A stretch of DNA of 64,000 nt from Blautia faecis (GTDB lineage Bacteria; Bacillota; Clostridia; Lachnospirales; Lachnospiraceae). The stretch spans positions 40,844 to 104,843 of the forward strand of contig NZ_JAJCIA010000010.1 in the NCBI RefSeq assembly GCF_020554845.1. The letters are read 5' to 3'. This document shows, piece by piece, positions 27,747 to 35,318 of this stretch; position 1 is the first letter of the stretch, and each line of letters begins with the position of its first letter. A program made the translations under genes and the position numbers. Below the pieces are notes generated by a model. That model made no database searches. It saw only the letters and a list, made by a program, of their open reading frames with translations, and had not been told where the DNA came from.

Positions 27747-28720
27747 CCCAGCCCCTCCACTTCTTTCGCATTGGTGACCTTGCGGTATAGCAGAATCATC
27801 AAAGTGGTAAGGATCATCATGATCACTGCCAGAGCTGCCGCAAAGGGCCAGTTATTTCCCCGGGTCATCTGATCCTGTATCAGGCTACCTACCAGCACAA
27901 CTTTGTTTCCGCCCAGGATATCTGCTATGAAAAACAGTCCCATAGATGGAATAAAGGTAAGGATCACACCGGACAAAAGTCCTGGCAGGGTCAGCTTAAA
28001 GCTCACTGTCCAGAAGGCCTTCGCCTTACCTGCCCCCAGATCACGGGCAGCTTCTACCAGTGACCAGTCCAGTTTTTCCGCACTGGAATATACTGACAGA
28101 ATCATAAATGGCAATAACACATATATCATACCAATGACGATTGCCGGGTAGCTGTACATGATTTTCAGCGGCTTCTCGATCAGGCCAAGCTTTTTCAGCA
28201 CAAAATTCAGAACGCCTTTTTTCTGAAGGATGATGATCCAGCCGTAAAGTCTGATCAGGGAATTTACCCAGAAGGGAAGCATAAGAAGAAGCATAGCTTT
28301 CTTTTTACCGCCTGCTGGTAATTTCGCCATAAAATAGCCAAAGGGATATCCGATCAGGGTGATAAAAACAGTACTTGTAATGGCCAGCTGGAAGGACTGG
28401 ACAAAGGTGTCCAGGTACACTGGTTCCAAAATATTCCTGTAATTATCCAGTGTAAAAATCCACTGTACACCGTGGACTTCTCCGGGAGTGGCAAAGCTTA
28501 AGGCAACCATATAGATAAGAGGACAAGCCACAAAAATCAGGGTAAAAATGTAGAGTGGCAGAATCATCCAGATGGTGGCGCGGGTATGCCTGGTGGATGC
28601 AGCACTCTTGCTATTGCCGCGGATATTCTTTACAGGCGCAGATTCCTGGCTGTTGCCGCGGCTGTTCTTTACAGGTGCAAATTTCCGGCTGTTGCCACGG
28701 CTGTTACTGAGACCGCCCAT
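27743..28720 (-). CDS. potB: polyamine ABC transporter permease (PotB family) with repetitive N-terminus
   Basis: About 325 residues. A permease domain with six helices and the EAA loop AARDLGAGKAKAFWTVSFKLTLPG is preceded by an unusual basic leader of about 45 residues in which a 13-residue unit (SRGNSRKFAPVKN and variants) repeats nearly three times. The repeat is also visible in the DNA at 28610-28710. The start overlaps the ATPase stop as TGATG. The repeat probably arose by slippage; its function, if any, is unknown. Confidence 0.88.
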   Translation of the reverse strand: MGGLSNSRGNSRKFAPVKNSRGNSQESAPVKNIRGNSKSAASTRHTRATIWMILPLYIFTLIFVACPLIYMVALSFATPGEVHGVQWIFTLDNYRNILEPVYLDTFVQSFQLAITSTVFITLIGYPFGYFMAKLPAGGKKKAMLLLMLPFWVNSLIRLYGWIIILQKKGVLNFVLKKLGLIEKPLKIMYSYPAIVIGMIYVLLPFMILSVYSSAEKLDWSLVEAARDLGAGKAKAFWTVSFKLTLPGLLSGVILTFIPSMGLFFIADILGGNKVVLVGSLIQDQMTRGNNWPFAAALAVIMMILTTLMILLYRKVTNAKEVEGLG

Positions 28721-29868
28721 CACTGAATTCCTCCTGACATATCAGCAGGCTCTTTCGTCTTAAACTCCCGATCTACTACAATTGCATTTCGCGGATCAAA
28801 ATACCATTTTATCTGCTGACCTGGCTGAATGTTTGCATTCATGCCAAACCGGCTGGCTGTGATTTCTGTGCCGTCAGCCAAAGCAAGCAGAACTCGCAGC
28901 TGACCTGCAGCGAAATTCTTCTCCTTCACAGTTGCGTGAAGATGTCTGCCAGTTCCCTCAGCTTCATTTTGCTCAACTACATTTTCCATTTCAGCTTCAT
29001 CCAGCAGAATATTTTCGCTTCTCACAGCCAGGGTAAGCTGCTCTCCCACCTTTACAATCTCTTCTGTATAAACGGAAACAGTGTCATTACCTATTTGAAC
29101 CTGTGCATAAGAACCATTTATTTCTACAACTTTTCCTTTTAAAATATTGGCATTTCCCACAAAGGTTGCCACATAACTTGTCTTCGGATGGTTGTAAATC
29201 TCATCCGGAGTGCCGATCTGCTCAAATTGCCCCTGATTCATTACCACGATCCGGTCGGACATATTAATGGCCTCTTCCTGGTCGTGGGTGATATAGATAA
29301 AGGTAATTCCAAGCTTCTTCTGCAGTCGCTTCAGTTCCAATTGCATCGTCCGCCGAAGCTGCAGATCCAGAGCTCCGAGAGGCTCGTCCAGAAGCAGTAC
29401 ACGTGGATTATTTGCCAATGCTCTTGCAATGGCTACACGCTGCTTCTGTCCGCCGGAGAGCTCCGCAGGTTTTCGTTTCTCGAAGCCTTCCAGCTGAACC
29501 AGCTCCAGCATTTCCTTAACCTTTTTCTTTATATCCGCTTTTGGTACTTTTCGTATTTTCAGACCATACCCGATGTTATCCGCCACGTTCATATGGGGAA
29601 AAAGGGCATAGTTCTGAAATACCGTGTTCACATCTCTCTGGTTTGGCTCCAGATTCGTCACATCTTCCCCCTCCAGCCATACACTTCCGCTATCCGGCTG
29701 CTCCAGTCCGGCAATAATGCGAAGAGTGGTCGTCTTTCCGCAGCCGGAAGCACCCAGCAAGGTGACGAATTCCCCCTGATCAATTTGCAGATTGATTCCC
29801 TGTAGAACATATTCTTCTGATGTAAAACTTTTTTTCAGATTTCTTAATTCAAGAAATGAGTCAGACAT
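28720..29868 (-). CDS. potA: polyamine ABC transporter ATP-binding protein (PotA family), first gene of the cluster
   Basis: This is a 382-residue ATPase with Walker A GASGCGKTT, signature [15 protein letters not shown], Walker [13 protein letters not shown], the H-loop ITHDQEEA and a TOBE domain with a glutamate-rich loop at about 300-325. GGGGGAG 5 nt before ATG 29868 decides the start; the frame extends further 5' only through a MITE-like repeat. It heads the order potA-potB-potC-potA-potB-potCD-potD, so two transporters are probably co-transcribed. Confidence 0.92.
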   Translation of the reverse strand: MSDSFLELRNLKKSFTSEEYVLQGINLQIDQGEFVTLLGASGCGKTTTLRIIAGLEQPDSGSVWLEGEDVTNLEPNQRDVNTVFQNYALFPHMNVADNIGYGLKIRKVPKADIKKKVKEMLELVQLEGFEKRKPAELSGGQKQRVAIARALANNPRVLLLDEPLGALDLQLRRTMQLELKRLQKKLGITFIYITHDQEEAINMSDRIVVMNQGQFEQIGTPDEIYNHPKTSYVATFVGNANILKGKVVEINGSYAQVQIGNDTVSVYTEEIVKVGEQLTLAVRSENILLDEAEMENVVEQNEAEGTGRHLHATVKEKNFAAGQLRVLLALADGTEITASRFGMNANIQPGQQIKWYFDPRNAIVVDREFKTKEPADMSGGIQ

Positions 29869-29885
29869 TTGTCTCCCCCTTTCTG

Positions 29886-29965
29886 GAGCGTGTTTAAAAA
29901 ATATTCCTGCAGGCTTCCACAAATTGTGACACGCATTTTGAAGAAAGCCTTTTTTAACACGCTCT
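29886..29965. mobile_element. MITE-like element, short form
   Basis: An 80-bp element with terminal inverted repeats GAGCGTGTTtAAAAAA (outer 8 bp perfect: GAGCGTGT/ACACGCTC). Its interior (AAGGCTTTCTTC, GTGTCACAATTTGTGG in reverse) matches the element at 55937-56100, which is twice as long. It is non-coding and sits 18 bp before the first potA gene. Confidence 0.75.
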
Positions 29966-29994
29966 GCTGTAATGTTAAGTGAAGTACGAAAAAA

Positions 29995-30098
29995 ATACGG
30001 GATACCCCTATAGCCATACATTCAGAAAATCTCTGTATAAACACGGTGCATGTTTATACAGCGCCATTACTGTATATTGCTATATCGGTAACCCGTAT
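29995..30098. repeat. nested palindrome
   Basis: Outer 19-bp arms (29995-30013 and 30080-30098, both beginning ATACGGG on their outer ends, about 15 matches) flank a perfect 11-bp CTGTATAAACA/TGTTTATACAG stem at 30033-30061. On the minus strand the inner hairpin is followed by GATTTTC, so it may end the small gene at 30067-30288, whose 3' end it overlaps. Confidence 0.6.
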
Positions 30099-30288
30099 TC
30101 CCATATAATTCTTCAAAAAAAGGTACAACAACAGCAGGTCCGTCCTGCTCCATCCAGTCAGAACGTACCCCGGTAGCTCCAAGATTTTCGGAACCTCTTC
30201 CAAGCCCGCCTAAAAAAGCTGCAACTCTTGCTGCAGTCTCTCTCTCTATTTTCTTTTCAAAAAAGCCTGGGGCGGAATAACCTGACAT
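30067..30288 (-). CDS. small hypothetical protein
   Basis: This is a 73-residue protein I do not recognise. AAAGGAG lies 9 nt before the ATG at 30288. The sequence has a charged helical N-terminal half (FFEKKIERETAARVAAFL) and a Gly-rich middle, then DGPAVVVPFFEELYGNTGYRY. There is no signal or membrane segment. Ribosome site, promoter-like elements and compact composition suggest a real gene; its stop lies inside the nested palindrome. No function can be inferred from neighbours. Confidence 0.5.
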   Translation of the reverse strand: MSGYSAPGFFEKKIERETAARVAAFLGGLGRGSENLGATGVRSDWMEQDGPAVVVPFFEELYGNTGYRYSNIQ

Positions 30289-30321
30289 GTACCTCATCTC
30301 CTTTGTTTGCAATCAAAGTGT

Positions 30322-30336
30322 ATTCTATCATAGAAT
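30322..30336. promoter_or_regulatory. operator-like palindrome over a -10 box
   Basis: ATTCTAT-C-ATAGAAT is a perfect 7-1-7 palindrome that contains TAGAAT, a likely minus-strand -10 for the small gene at 30288, with TTTTCA 17 nt upstream. A dimeric regulator could bind here. Confidence 0.4.
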
Positions 30337-30422
30337 GAATCATTTGAAAACAGTTATTTTCCCATTGGCATAAAACTTTTGTGAAATGTTTTGTGAAATG
30401 CTATTTTACCTTATGATATTTA

Positions 30423-30451
30423 TTGAGCTTTTTCCAACACCATGATACAAT
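30423..30451 (+). promoter_or_regulatory. promoter for the AllA-like gene
   Basis: TTGAGC (30423-30428), 17-nt spacer, TACAAT (30446-30451), 39 nt before the start codon. Confidence 0.6.
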
Positions 30452-30489
30452 AGCTTTAAGGGTTTTTACTACATTTGAGGAGGTTTTCC

Positions 30490-30975
30490 ATGAAAGAAAT
30501 TACAGCTGTAAAAATTAATCCAACAGATTTTGCTCCCTTTGGCACCTACTGTTCCATGACTGAGCCGGAAGGTTATCCTTTACAGGGCGAAATCCACAAA
30601 TTTTATCCGGATCGTATCTCAGGTACTTGTATGGGAAGTATGGGATTTTCTCCCATTGCCGTACGCAAAGATGAGCGAATCGTTAAGATGGCAGAATACC
30701 ACACAACCACCTGGGAAGGCATTGTAGCTCTGGATGATGATATGATCATTCATGTTGCTCCTGCATCTGCCGGTACGCCAGTCCCGGAACTTACAAAGGC
30801 CTTCATTGTTCCCAAAGGACATATGGTAAAGATCAATGCTGCTATCTGGCATTTATGTCCTCTGCCGGTAAACAACGATGTCCTTCATGCAATGATCATT
30901 TTACCGGAATGTACTTATGCAAATGACTGTACGGTAGTTGAGTTTGAGGAAAAAGACTGGTTTAAAATCGTATAA
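30490..30975 (+). CDS. ureidoglycolate lyase (AllA)-like cupin-fold protein
   Basis: This is a 161-residue protein that resembles the AllA family: KINPTDFAPFGTY at the start, DRISGTCMGSMGFSPI, and a C-terminal VPKGHMVKINAAIWHLCPLPV containing the family's conserved region before FEEKDW. AllA releases urea from ureidoglycolate in allantoin breakdown. GAGGAGG 7 nt upstream sets the start at 30490. No other allantoin genes are nearby, so in this organism it may act on a related substrate. Confidence 0.65.
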   Translation: MKEITAVKINPTDFAPFGTYCSMTEPEGYPLQGEIHKFYPDRISGTCMGSMGFSPIAVRKDERIVKMAEYHTTTWEGIVALDDDMIIHVAPASAGTPVPELTKAFIVPKGHMVKINAAIWHLCPLPVNNDVLHAMIILPECTYANDCTVVEFEEKDWFKIV

Positions 30976-31022
30976 TCAGAATTTTCTCCCACGATAAATC
31001 AGAATTTTTACCCAAGATTTTC

Positions 31023-31051
31023 TTGACAAATGGCTGCTTATAACTTAAAAT
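31023..31051 (+). promoter_or_regulatory. promoter for tRNA-Thr
   Basis: TTGACA (31023-31028), 17-nt spacer, TAAAAT (31046-31051), 52 nt before the tRNA 5' end. Confidence 0.75.
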
Positions 31052-31064
31052 ATTTTTTGTGTCT

Positions 31065-31094
31065 GATAAGTGTATAAATTTTTATACACTTATC
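31065..31094. repeat. perfect 14-bp palindrome in the tRNA-Thr leader
   Basis: GATAAGTGTATAAA and its exact reverse complement are separated by TT. It lies between the promoter and the mature tRNA, so it is in the precursor RNA. No U-run follows, so it is not a normal terminator; it could be an operator or a leader hairpin. Confidence 0.75.
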
Positions 31095-31103
31095 ATTCCA
31101 TAA

Positions 31104-31176
31104 GCTGGAATAGCTCAGTCGGTAGAGCACTTCACTCGTAATGAAGGGGTCGTGAGTTCGAGTCTCATTTCCAGCT
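31104..31176 (+). tRNA. tRNA-Thr (anticodon CGT)
   Basis: A 73-nt cloverleaf. The acceptor GCTGGAA/TTCCAGC, D arm with AGCTCAGTCGGTAGAGC, anticodon stem CTTCA/TGAAG around loop CTCGTAA, and T arm GAGTTCGAGTC are all intact. The CGT anticodon reads ACG threonine codons. CCA is not encoded. A T-run and a strong hairpin at 31241-31295 follow. Confidence 0.95.
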
Positions 31177-31240
31177 TTTTTTATTTGATCAAACGGATAT
31201 TCCAGATTCGCTTCGCTACTTGCTTATTGTAAAAAGATTC

Positions 31241-31295
31241 AAAAAGACTGCATTCCTCACATCTGAAATTCAGATATGTAAATGCAGTCTTTTTT
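31241..31295. terminator. bidirectional terminator between tRNA-Thr and the GlgB-like gene
   Basis: AAAAAGACTGCATT/AATGCAGTCTTTTT forms a 14-bp stem with an inner CATCTGAA/TTCAGATATG. It has A-rich and T-rich flanks on both sides, so it can stop transcription from either direction. Confidence 0.85.
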
Positions 31296-31357
31296 GCTAT
31301 TTTATTACTTATTGGCTATTTATTTCTCATTTGCTATTTCTGTCTGCTTTGTTATTG

Positions 31358-33640
31358 TCATTTTTTTGCTGTGGCTCTTTTCTTCACTGTTTCTGCCTTT
31401 TTCTCTGCCTTGACAGCTTCTTCTGCTTTCGCAGCTTTTTCTTCCTTTACTGACTTCTTTGCCGGAGCTTTTGCCTTCACAGTCCTTACCAGTTTTCCTG
31501 CAGTCTTATCTTTCGCAGTTTTCGCTGCGGTCACTTTCTTCCTGGCTGGGGCTTTCCCGGGAGTGCAGCTGTAGATGCTTACACCAAGTGCCGGCAGTTT
31601 CACCTTAATAGAATGCTCCCGTTCATCGCACTCTTCTGCTTTTGCTGTCTTCACACGAGAATTTACTACACCCTCGCCGCCGAATTCTGTTGCATCGCTA
31701 TTAAAGATTTCTTTATATTTTCCAGCAAAGGGCACGCCCACCTGGTAATTCTCGTAGGGAATTGCGGCGAAATTACAGATTACAAGCAGAGTTTCCTCTG
31801 GTTTCTCTGTCTTACGCAGGAAGGTGATCACATTCTCCTCATATTTCATCAGCTGAACCCACTCAAATCCGTCATACTCATCATCCATCTGATAAAGTGC
31901 AGGTGAATTCTTATAAAGAGCATTCAATGCCTGAATGCATTTCCCAAGTTCCTCAGGCATATCAGCCCCTGGTGCCATCATCTTACAACCAGGATGCACC
32001 ATCATATAGGAATAAGCCTCTCTCACCTGTGCCAGCTTCTGCTTCTCATCCCCCGGAAGTTTTGCCATAAACTCATCCAGGCTTCCCACATCTCTGCTTC
32101 CAAGAGTCAGAATATAATGCTCAGAATATGCATATAAAGTGGACAACGTCAGCTGATCATGATAATTCTTCCGCAAGATCGGATCCACAGACAGATAAAA
32201 GAGGAAATCTCTTGTCCATCCGCCACTCCATTTATAATCAAATCCAATGTGGTCATTCTCCACACTGTCTGTCAGCTCCGGCCACAGACCATCCTCCTGT
32301 GCGATCAGAAGTGCTCCTGGATCACGCTTCTTCAAAATAGAATTCAGATGCTTCAGAAATTCAATAGCATGAAGGTTCTCATTGGAGCCATACATATTCG
32401 GTGTCCAACCATCTTTTCTGCCATAATCCAGATATAGCATGGCGTCCACATCATCCATGCGAAGTCCATCCACATGGAAAACCTCCAGCCAGAAACAGGC
32501 ATTGGAAATCAGGAAATCCATTACCATAGGACTGTCATAATTATAAAGCATGGTGCCCCACATCGGGTGGACAGCCATTTCCGGGTCTTTCACTTCATAA
32601 AGAGACGTTCCGTCAAATTTCTCCAGACCGCCTGCGTATCTCGGGAACTGAGCCGGTGACCAGTCAAGGATCACGCCTATTCCCACCTGATGAAGCTCAT
32701 CTACCAGCGCTGCAAATTCTGCTGGTGTGCCATAACGTGTGCTGACTGCAAAGTATGCAGATGTAGGGTATCCGTCTGAGCCATCCTCCAGAAATTCCAT
32801 AACCGGATGAAGTTCCACATGAGTATATCCCTTTTCTTTCGCAAAAGCCACCAGCTCTTTTCCTGATTTCCACTGTCCCAGACTTGTCTCATAAATGGAA
32901 ACCGGCTGCCTGCGGTCATCGTATTTCTTACGTTCAGCCATCCAGCCGCTGTCGTTCCATGTAAAATCAGAAACATCTGCCACAACAGAATTCCACAACG
33001 GTGCAGGCTGGGTTCTGTTTCCATAAGGATCTGCCTTCTGAAGGAGCACATCCCCTTTCGCCTTAATTTCATAACGATAGGCATCTCCCGCCTTTACTCC
33101 CGGGATAAAAAGTTCAAAAAGGCCTGACATGGGCATCTTATGCATGGGGAGTGCTCTGCCATCCCAATTATTGAATTCGCCAACCACACTTACCCGAACT
33201 GCATTGGGTGCCCACACTGCGAAATGAGTGCCTGCTACCCCATTCATCACCATGGGATGTGCGCCCATTTTCTTATAGGCTTCATAATATACGCCGCCAA
33301 GGAAGGCTCTTTCATCCTCTTCTGTGAGAAGTCCGCCAAATGCGTAGGCATCCTTAAAGTTCTTCGTCTCCTTCTCAAACTCTACTTGAAATTCATAATC
33401 CGGAATTCTTCTGCCTGGGATCAGCACTGCATAATAGCCAGCCTCGTCCTCCAGCTCCATTTCATATTTCGTGCGCCCTGTAACCACTGCCGCAGCTCTG
33501 GCTTCCGGAAAAAAGCCCTGTATCAGCACACCATCCGGTGTCAGTCTCGGTCCCATCACATCTCTTGGCGCTGTCTCTTCCCCGTATACAACCGCTTCAA
33601 TTTCTGGCCAGTCCATATAATCATATACTGTTTTGCTCAT
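31358..33640 (-). CDS. 1,4-alpha-glucan branching enzyme homologue with substituted catalytic residues
   Basis: About 760 residues: N-terminal CBM48 domains (to about 240), a GH13 barrel (about 250-640), an all-beta C-domain and a Lys/Ala-rich tail of about 65 residues. The nucleophile Asp396 (LRMDDVDAMLYLDY), Asp326 and Asp517 are kept. The acid/base Glu of IAEE is Gln448 (LLIAQED), the region I His is Gln331 (DWSPAQFP) and the SHDE His is Arg516 (GSRDVG). LYEH and YEVHLGSW are also altered. Canonical branching activity is therefore unlikely; glycogen binding or regulation are options. GGAGAG before ATG 33640 sets the start. Confidence 0.85.
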   Translation of the reverse strand: MSKTVYDYMDWPEIEAVVYGEETAPRDVMGPRLTPDGVLIQGFFPEARAAAVVTGRTKYEMELEDEAGYYAVLIPGRRIPDYEFQVEFEKETKNFKDAYAFGGLLTEEDERAFLGGVYYEAYKKMGAHPMVMNGVAGTHFAVWAPNAVRVSVVGEFNNWDGRALPMHKMPMSGLFELFIPGVKAGDAYRYEIKAKGDVLLQKADPYGNRTQPAPLWNSVVADVSDFTWNDSGWMAERKKYDDRRQPVSIYETSLGQWKSGKELVAFAKEKGYTHVELHPVMEFLEDGSDGYPTSAYFAVSTRYGTPAEFAALVDELHQVGIGVILDWSPAQFPRYAGGLEKFDGTSLYEVKDPEMAVHPMWGTMLYNYDSPMVMDFLISNACFWLEVFHVDGLRMDDVDAMLYLDYGRKDGWTPNMYGSNENLHAIEFLKHLNSILKKRDPGALLIAQEDGLWPELTDSVENDHIGFDYKWSGGWTRDFLFYLSVDPILRKNYHDQLTLSTLYAYSEHYILTLGSRDVGSLDEFMAKLPGDEKQKLAQVREAYSYMMVHPGCKMMAPGADMPEELGKCIQALNALYKNSPALYQMDDEYDGFEWVQLMKYEENVITFLRKTEKPEETLLVICNFAAIPYENYQVGVPFAGKYKEIFNSDATEFGGEGVVNSRVKTAKAEECDEREHSIKVKLPALGVSIYSCTPGKAPARKKVTAAKTAKDKTAGKLVRTVKAKAPAKKSVKEEKAAKAEEAVKAEKKAETVKKRATAKK

Positions 33641-33785
33641 AAGTCTCTCCATTTCCCCGCCAATTTTCACGGACTGTCGGATTTTTAGAAAATATGTTAA
33701 TATTGTTATAATTTTCCCGTCAATCCGACCACAATTTTGATAGTTCTATTTTACCATTTTAAGCAGGAAAAAGAAAGAAATTTGT

Positions 33786-33814
33786 TTGACAAATACACCC
33801 CTCTGCGTTAAATT
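33786..33814 (+). promoter_or_regulatory. promoter for the PfkB kinase gene
   Basis: TTGACA (33786-33791), 17-nt spacer, TAAATT (33809-33814), 42 nt before the start codon. Confidence 0.65.
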
Positions 33815-33855
33815 ATTGGTATATAATTTTGAAAACACCTAAGGAGGATTTTTCA

Positions 33856-34830
33856 ATGAGTAATCGAAACTACGACGTAACTGCACTTGGCGAGCTTCTT
33901 ATTGATTTCACAGAGAATGGAACCAGCGCACAGGGCAACCCGATCATGGAAGCGAACCCAGGCGGAGCTCCATGTAATGTTCTGGCTATGCTTGAGCGCC
34001 TTGGCAAGAAGACCGCTTTTATCGGAAAAGTTGGAAAGGATATGTTCGGAAACCAGCTGAAGGCCGCTGTGGAAGAAGTTGGAATTGATACAAGAGCTCT
34101 TATTATGGATGAAGAAGTACATACCACACTGGCATTTGTCCACACCTATCCGGATGGAGACAGAGACTTCTCCTTTTATCGTAATCCAGGTGCTGACATG
34201 ATGCTGACAAAGGATGAGGTTCCGGATGACCTGATCCGCGACTCCCGTATTTTCCATTTCGGAACTCTCTCTTCTACCCATGAGGGCGTACGTGAAGCTA
34301 CACGTCATGCCATTGAGGTGGCAAAAGAGGCCGGCTGTATCATCACCTTTGACCCCAATCTGCGCCCGCCACTCTGGAAATCCCTTGAGGATGCCCGTGT
34401 CGAGATTGAATACGGCCTTACCAAATGTGACGTTCTGAAGATTTCTGACAACGAAGTGGAATTCCTTTTCGATACCACCGACTACGACAAGGGTGCTGCA
34501 CTGATCGAAGAGAAATATCACATCCCGCTGGTTCTCATTACACTGGGTAAAGACGGAAGCCGCGCTTATTACAAGGGACGCCGCGTAGAGTGCGCTCCAT
34601 TCCTTCAGGAGCACACCATTGAGACCACAGGTGCCGGAGACACCTTCTGTGCCAGCATCCTGAACTATGTTCTCGACCACGGTCTGGAAGACCTCTCCGA
34701 CGAGAACCTGATGGAAATGCTTACCTTCGCAAACGCAGGCGCATCTCTTATCACTACCCGCAAGGGTGCTCTCCGCGTGATGCCAACTCGCGAAGAGGTT
34801 GAGGAATTTATTGCAAAGAGTGGCAGATAA
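33856..34830 (+). CDS. PfkB family carbohydrate kinase (probable fructokinase)
   Basis: This is a 324-residue ribokinase-fold enzyme. It has the N-terminal substrate lid (TALGELLIDFTE, GGAPCNVLAMLERLG), the GKVGKDMFGNQL signature and the C-terminal ATP and catalytic motif TTGAGDTFCASIL with the base Asp. Overall sequence pattern is that of bacterial fructokinases (DPNLRPPLW), though the sugar cannot be proved from sequence. AAGGAGG 8 nt upstream fixes the start. It is a single-gene unit with its own promoter and terminator. Confidence 0.9.
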   Translation: MSNRNYDVTALGELLIDFTENGTSAQGNPIMEANPGGAPCNVLAMLERLGKKTAFIGKVGKDMFGNQLKAAVEEVGIDTRALIMDEEVHTTLAFVHTYPDGDRDFSFYRNPGADMMLTKDEVPDDLIRDSRIFHFGTLSSTHEGVREATRHAIEVAKEAGCIITFDPNLRPPLWKSLEDARVEIEYGLTKCDVLKISDNEVEFLFDTTDYDKGAALIEEKYHIPLVLITLGKDGSRAYYKGRRVECAPFLQEHTIETTGAGDTFCASILNYVLDHGLEDLSDENLMEMLTFANAGASLITTRKGALRVMPTREEVEEFIAKSGR

Positions 34831-34860
34831 TCCACATAAAAAATAAAACATATAAACAAT

Positions 34861-34908
34861 AAAAACAGGAACAACTAATTCTTTCGAATTAGGTGTTTCT
34901 GTTTTTAT
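34861..34908 (+). terminator. rho-independent terminator after the PfkB kinase
   Basis: AAAAACAG, AACA and CTAATTC arms pair with GAATTAG, TGTT and CTGTTTTT, followed by T-rich sequence. Confidence 0.85.
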
Positions 34909-34946
34909 TATTAAAATATTTTTTATTCTATTGTTAAATATCCAGG

Positions 34947-34975
34947 TTGTGTTTCCTTACCAAAGCTGATATAAT
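34947..34975 (+). promoter_or_regulatory. promoter for the type I toxin mRNA
   Basis: TTGTGT (34947-34952), 17-nt spacer, perfect TATAAT (34970-34975). The transcript would begin near 34982 and have a leader of about 108 nt. Confidence 0.7.
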
Positions 34976-35089
34976 TATTATATGGGTGTTGCCATAACGG
35001 TAGGCGGTTAGTCCTTCAACAGAGGGACTGTGACCCTCTGATTACATAGAAACCCGTAAGGGAATTCAGTGGAAAGGAGGGCTAAGCCA

Positions 35090-35188
35090 ATGAGTATTGT
35101 TGACCTTATAGCAGTTGTAAGCTTCGGCTTAACCTGCTTTACAATAGGATACACATTGGGTAAAGATGTAAATAATACACAAAAATAG
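35090..35188 (+). CDS. putative type I toxin, small hydrophobic peptide
   Basis: This 32-residue peptide starts MSIVDLIAVVSFGLTCF and ends KDVNNTQK: a short N-terminus, one membrane helix and a charged tail, as in small type I toxins. GGAAAGGAGGGCTAAGCCA gives a strong ribosome site. The mRNA 5' end (34988-35011) can pair with its 3' end (35238-35258), a hallmark of inactive full-length type I toxin mRNAs. A convergent antisense promoter at 35274-35302 completes the unit. It is too short for usual gene calling. Confidence 0.75.
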   Translation: MSIVDLIAVVSFGLTCFTIGYTLGKDVNNTQK

Positions 35189-35267
35189 CCGCCCTGTCTG
35201 TAAACTAAGCGGCAATTTTTGCTAACCAGTATATGGGCTAACCGTCTATCGGCAACACTCTTTTTCT
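35178..35267 (-). ncRNA. antisense RNA antitoxin candidate
   Basis: Transcription from the strong minus-strand promoter at 35274-35302 would give an RNA of about 90 nt. It overlaps the toxin mRNA 3' end and stops at the shared GCCGC/GCGGC hairpin, which has a U-rich tail on this strand too. This matches the antitoxin RNAs of type I systems. Its ends are predicted, not measured. Confidence 0.65.
35181..35220. terminator. bidirectional terminator of the toxin mRNA and antisense RNA
   Basis: GCCGC (35188-35192) pairs with GCGGC (35209-35213). T5 follows on the plus strand and TATTTTTG on the minus strand. Confidence 0.75.
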
Positions 35268-35273
35268 ATACTT

Positions 35274-35302
35274 ATATTAACATTCTGTTGTCTTAATGTC
35301 AA
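35274..35302 (-). promoter_or_regulatory. antisense RNA promoter
   Basis: TTGACA (35297-35302), 17-nt spacer, TAATAT (35274-35279). It fires against the toxin mRNA and lies 17 bp beyond the serA stop codon. Confidence 0.75.
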
Positions 35303-35318
35303 TTATCTATATTCGAAT

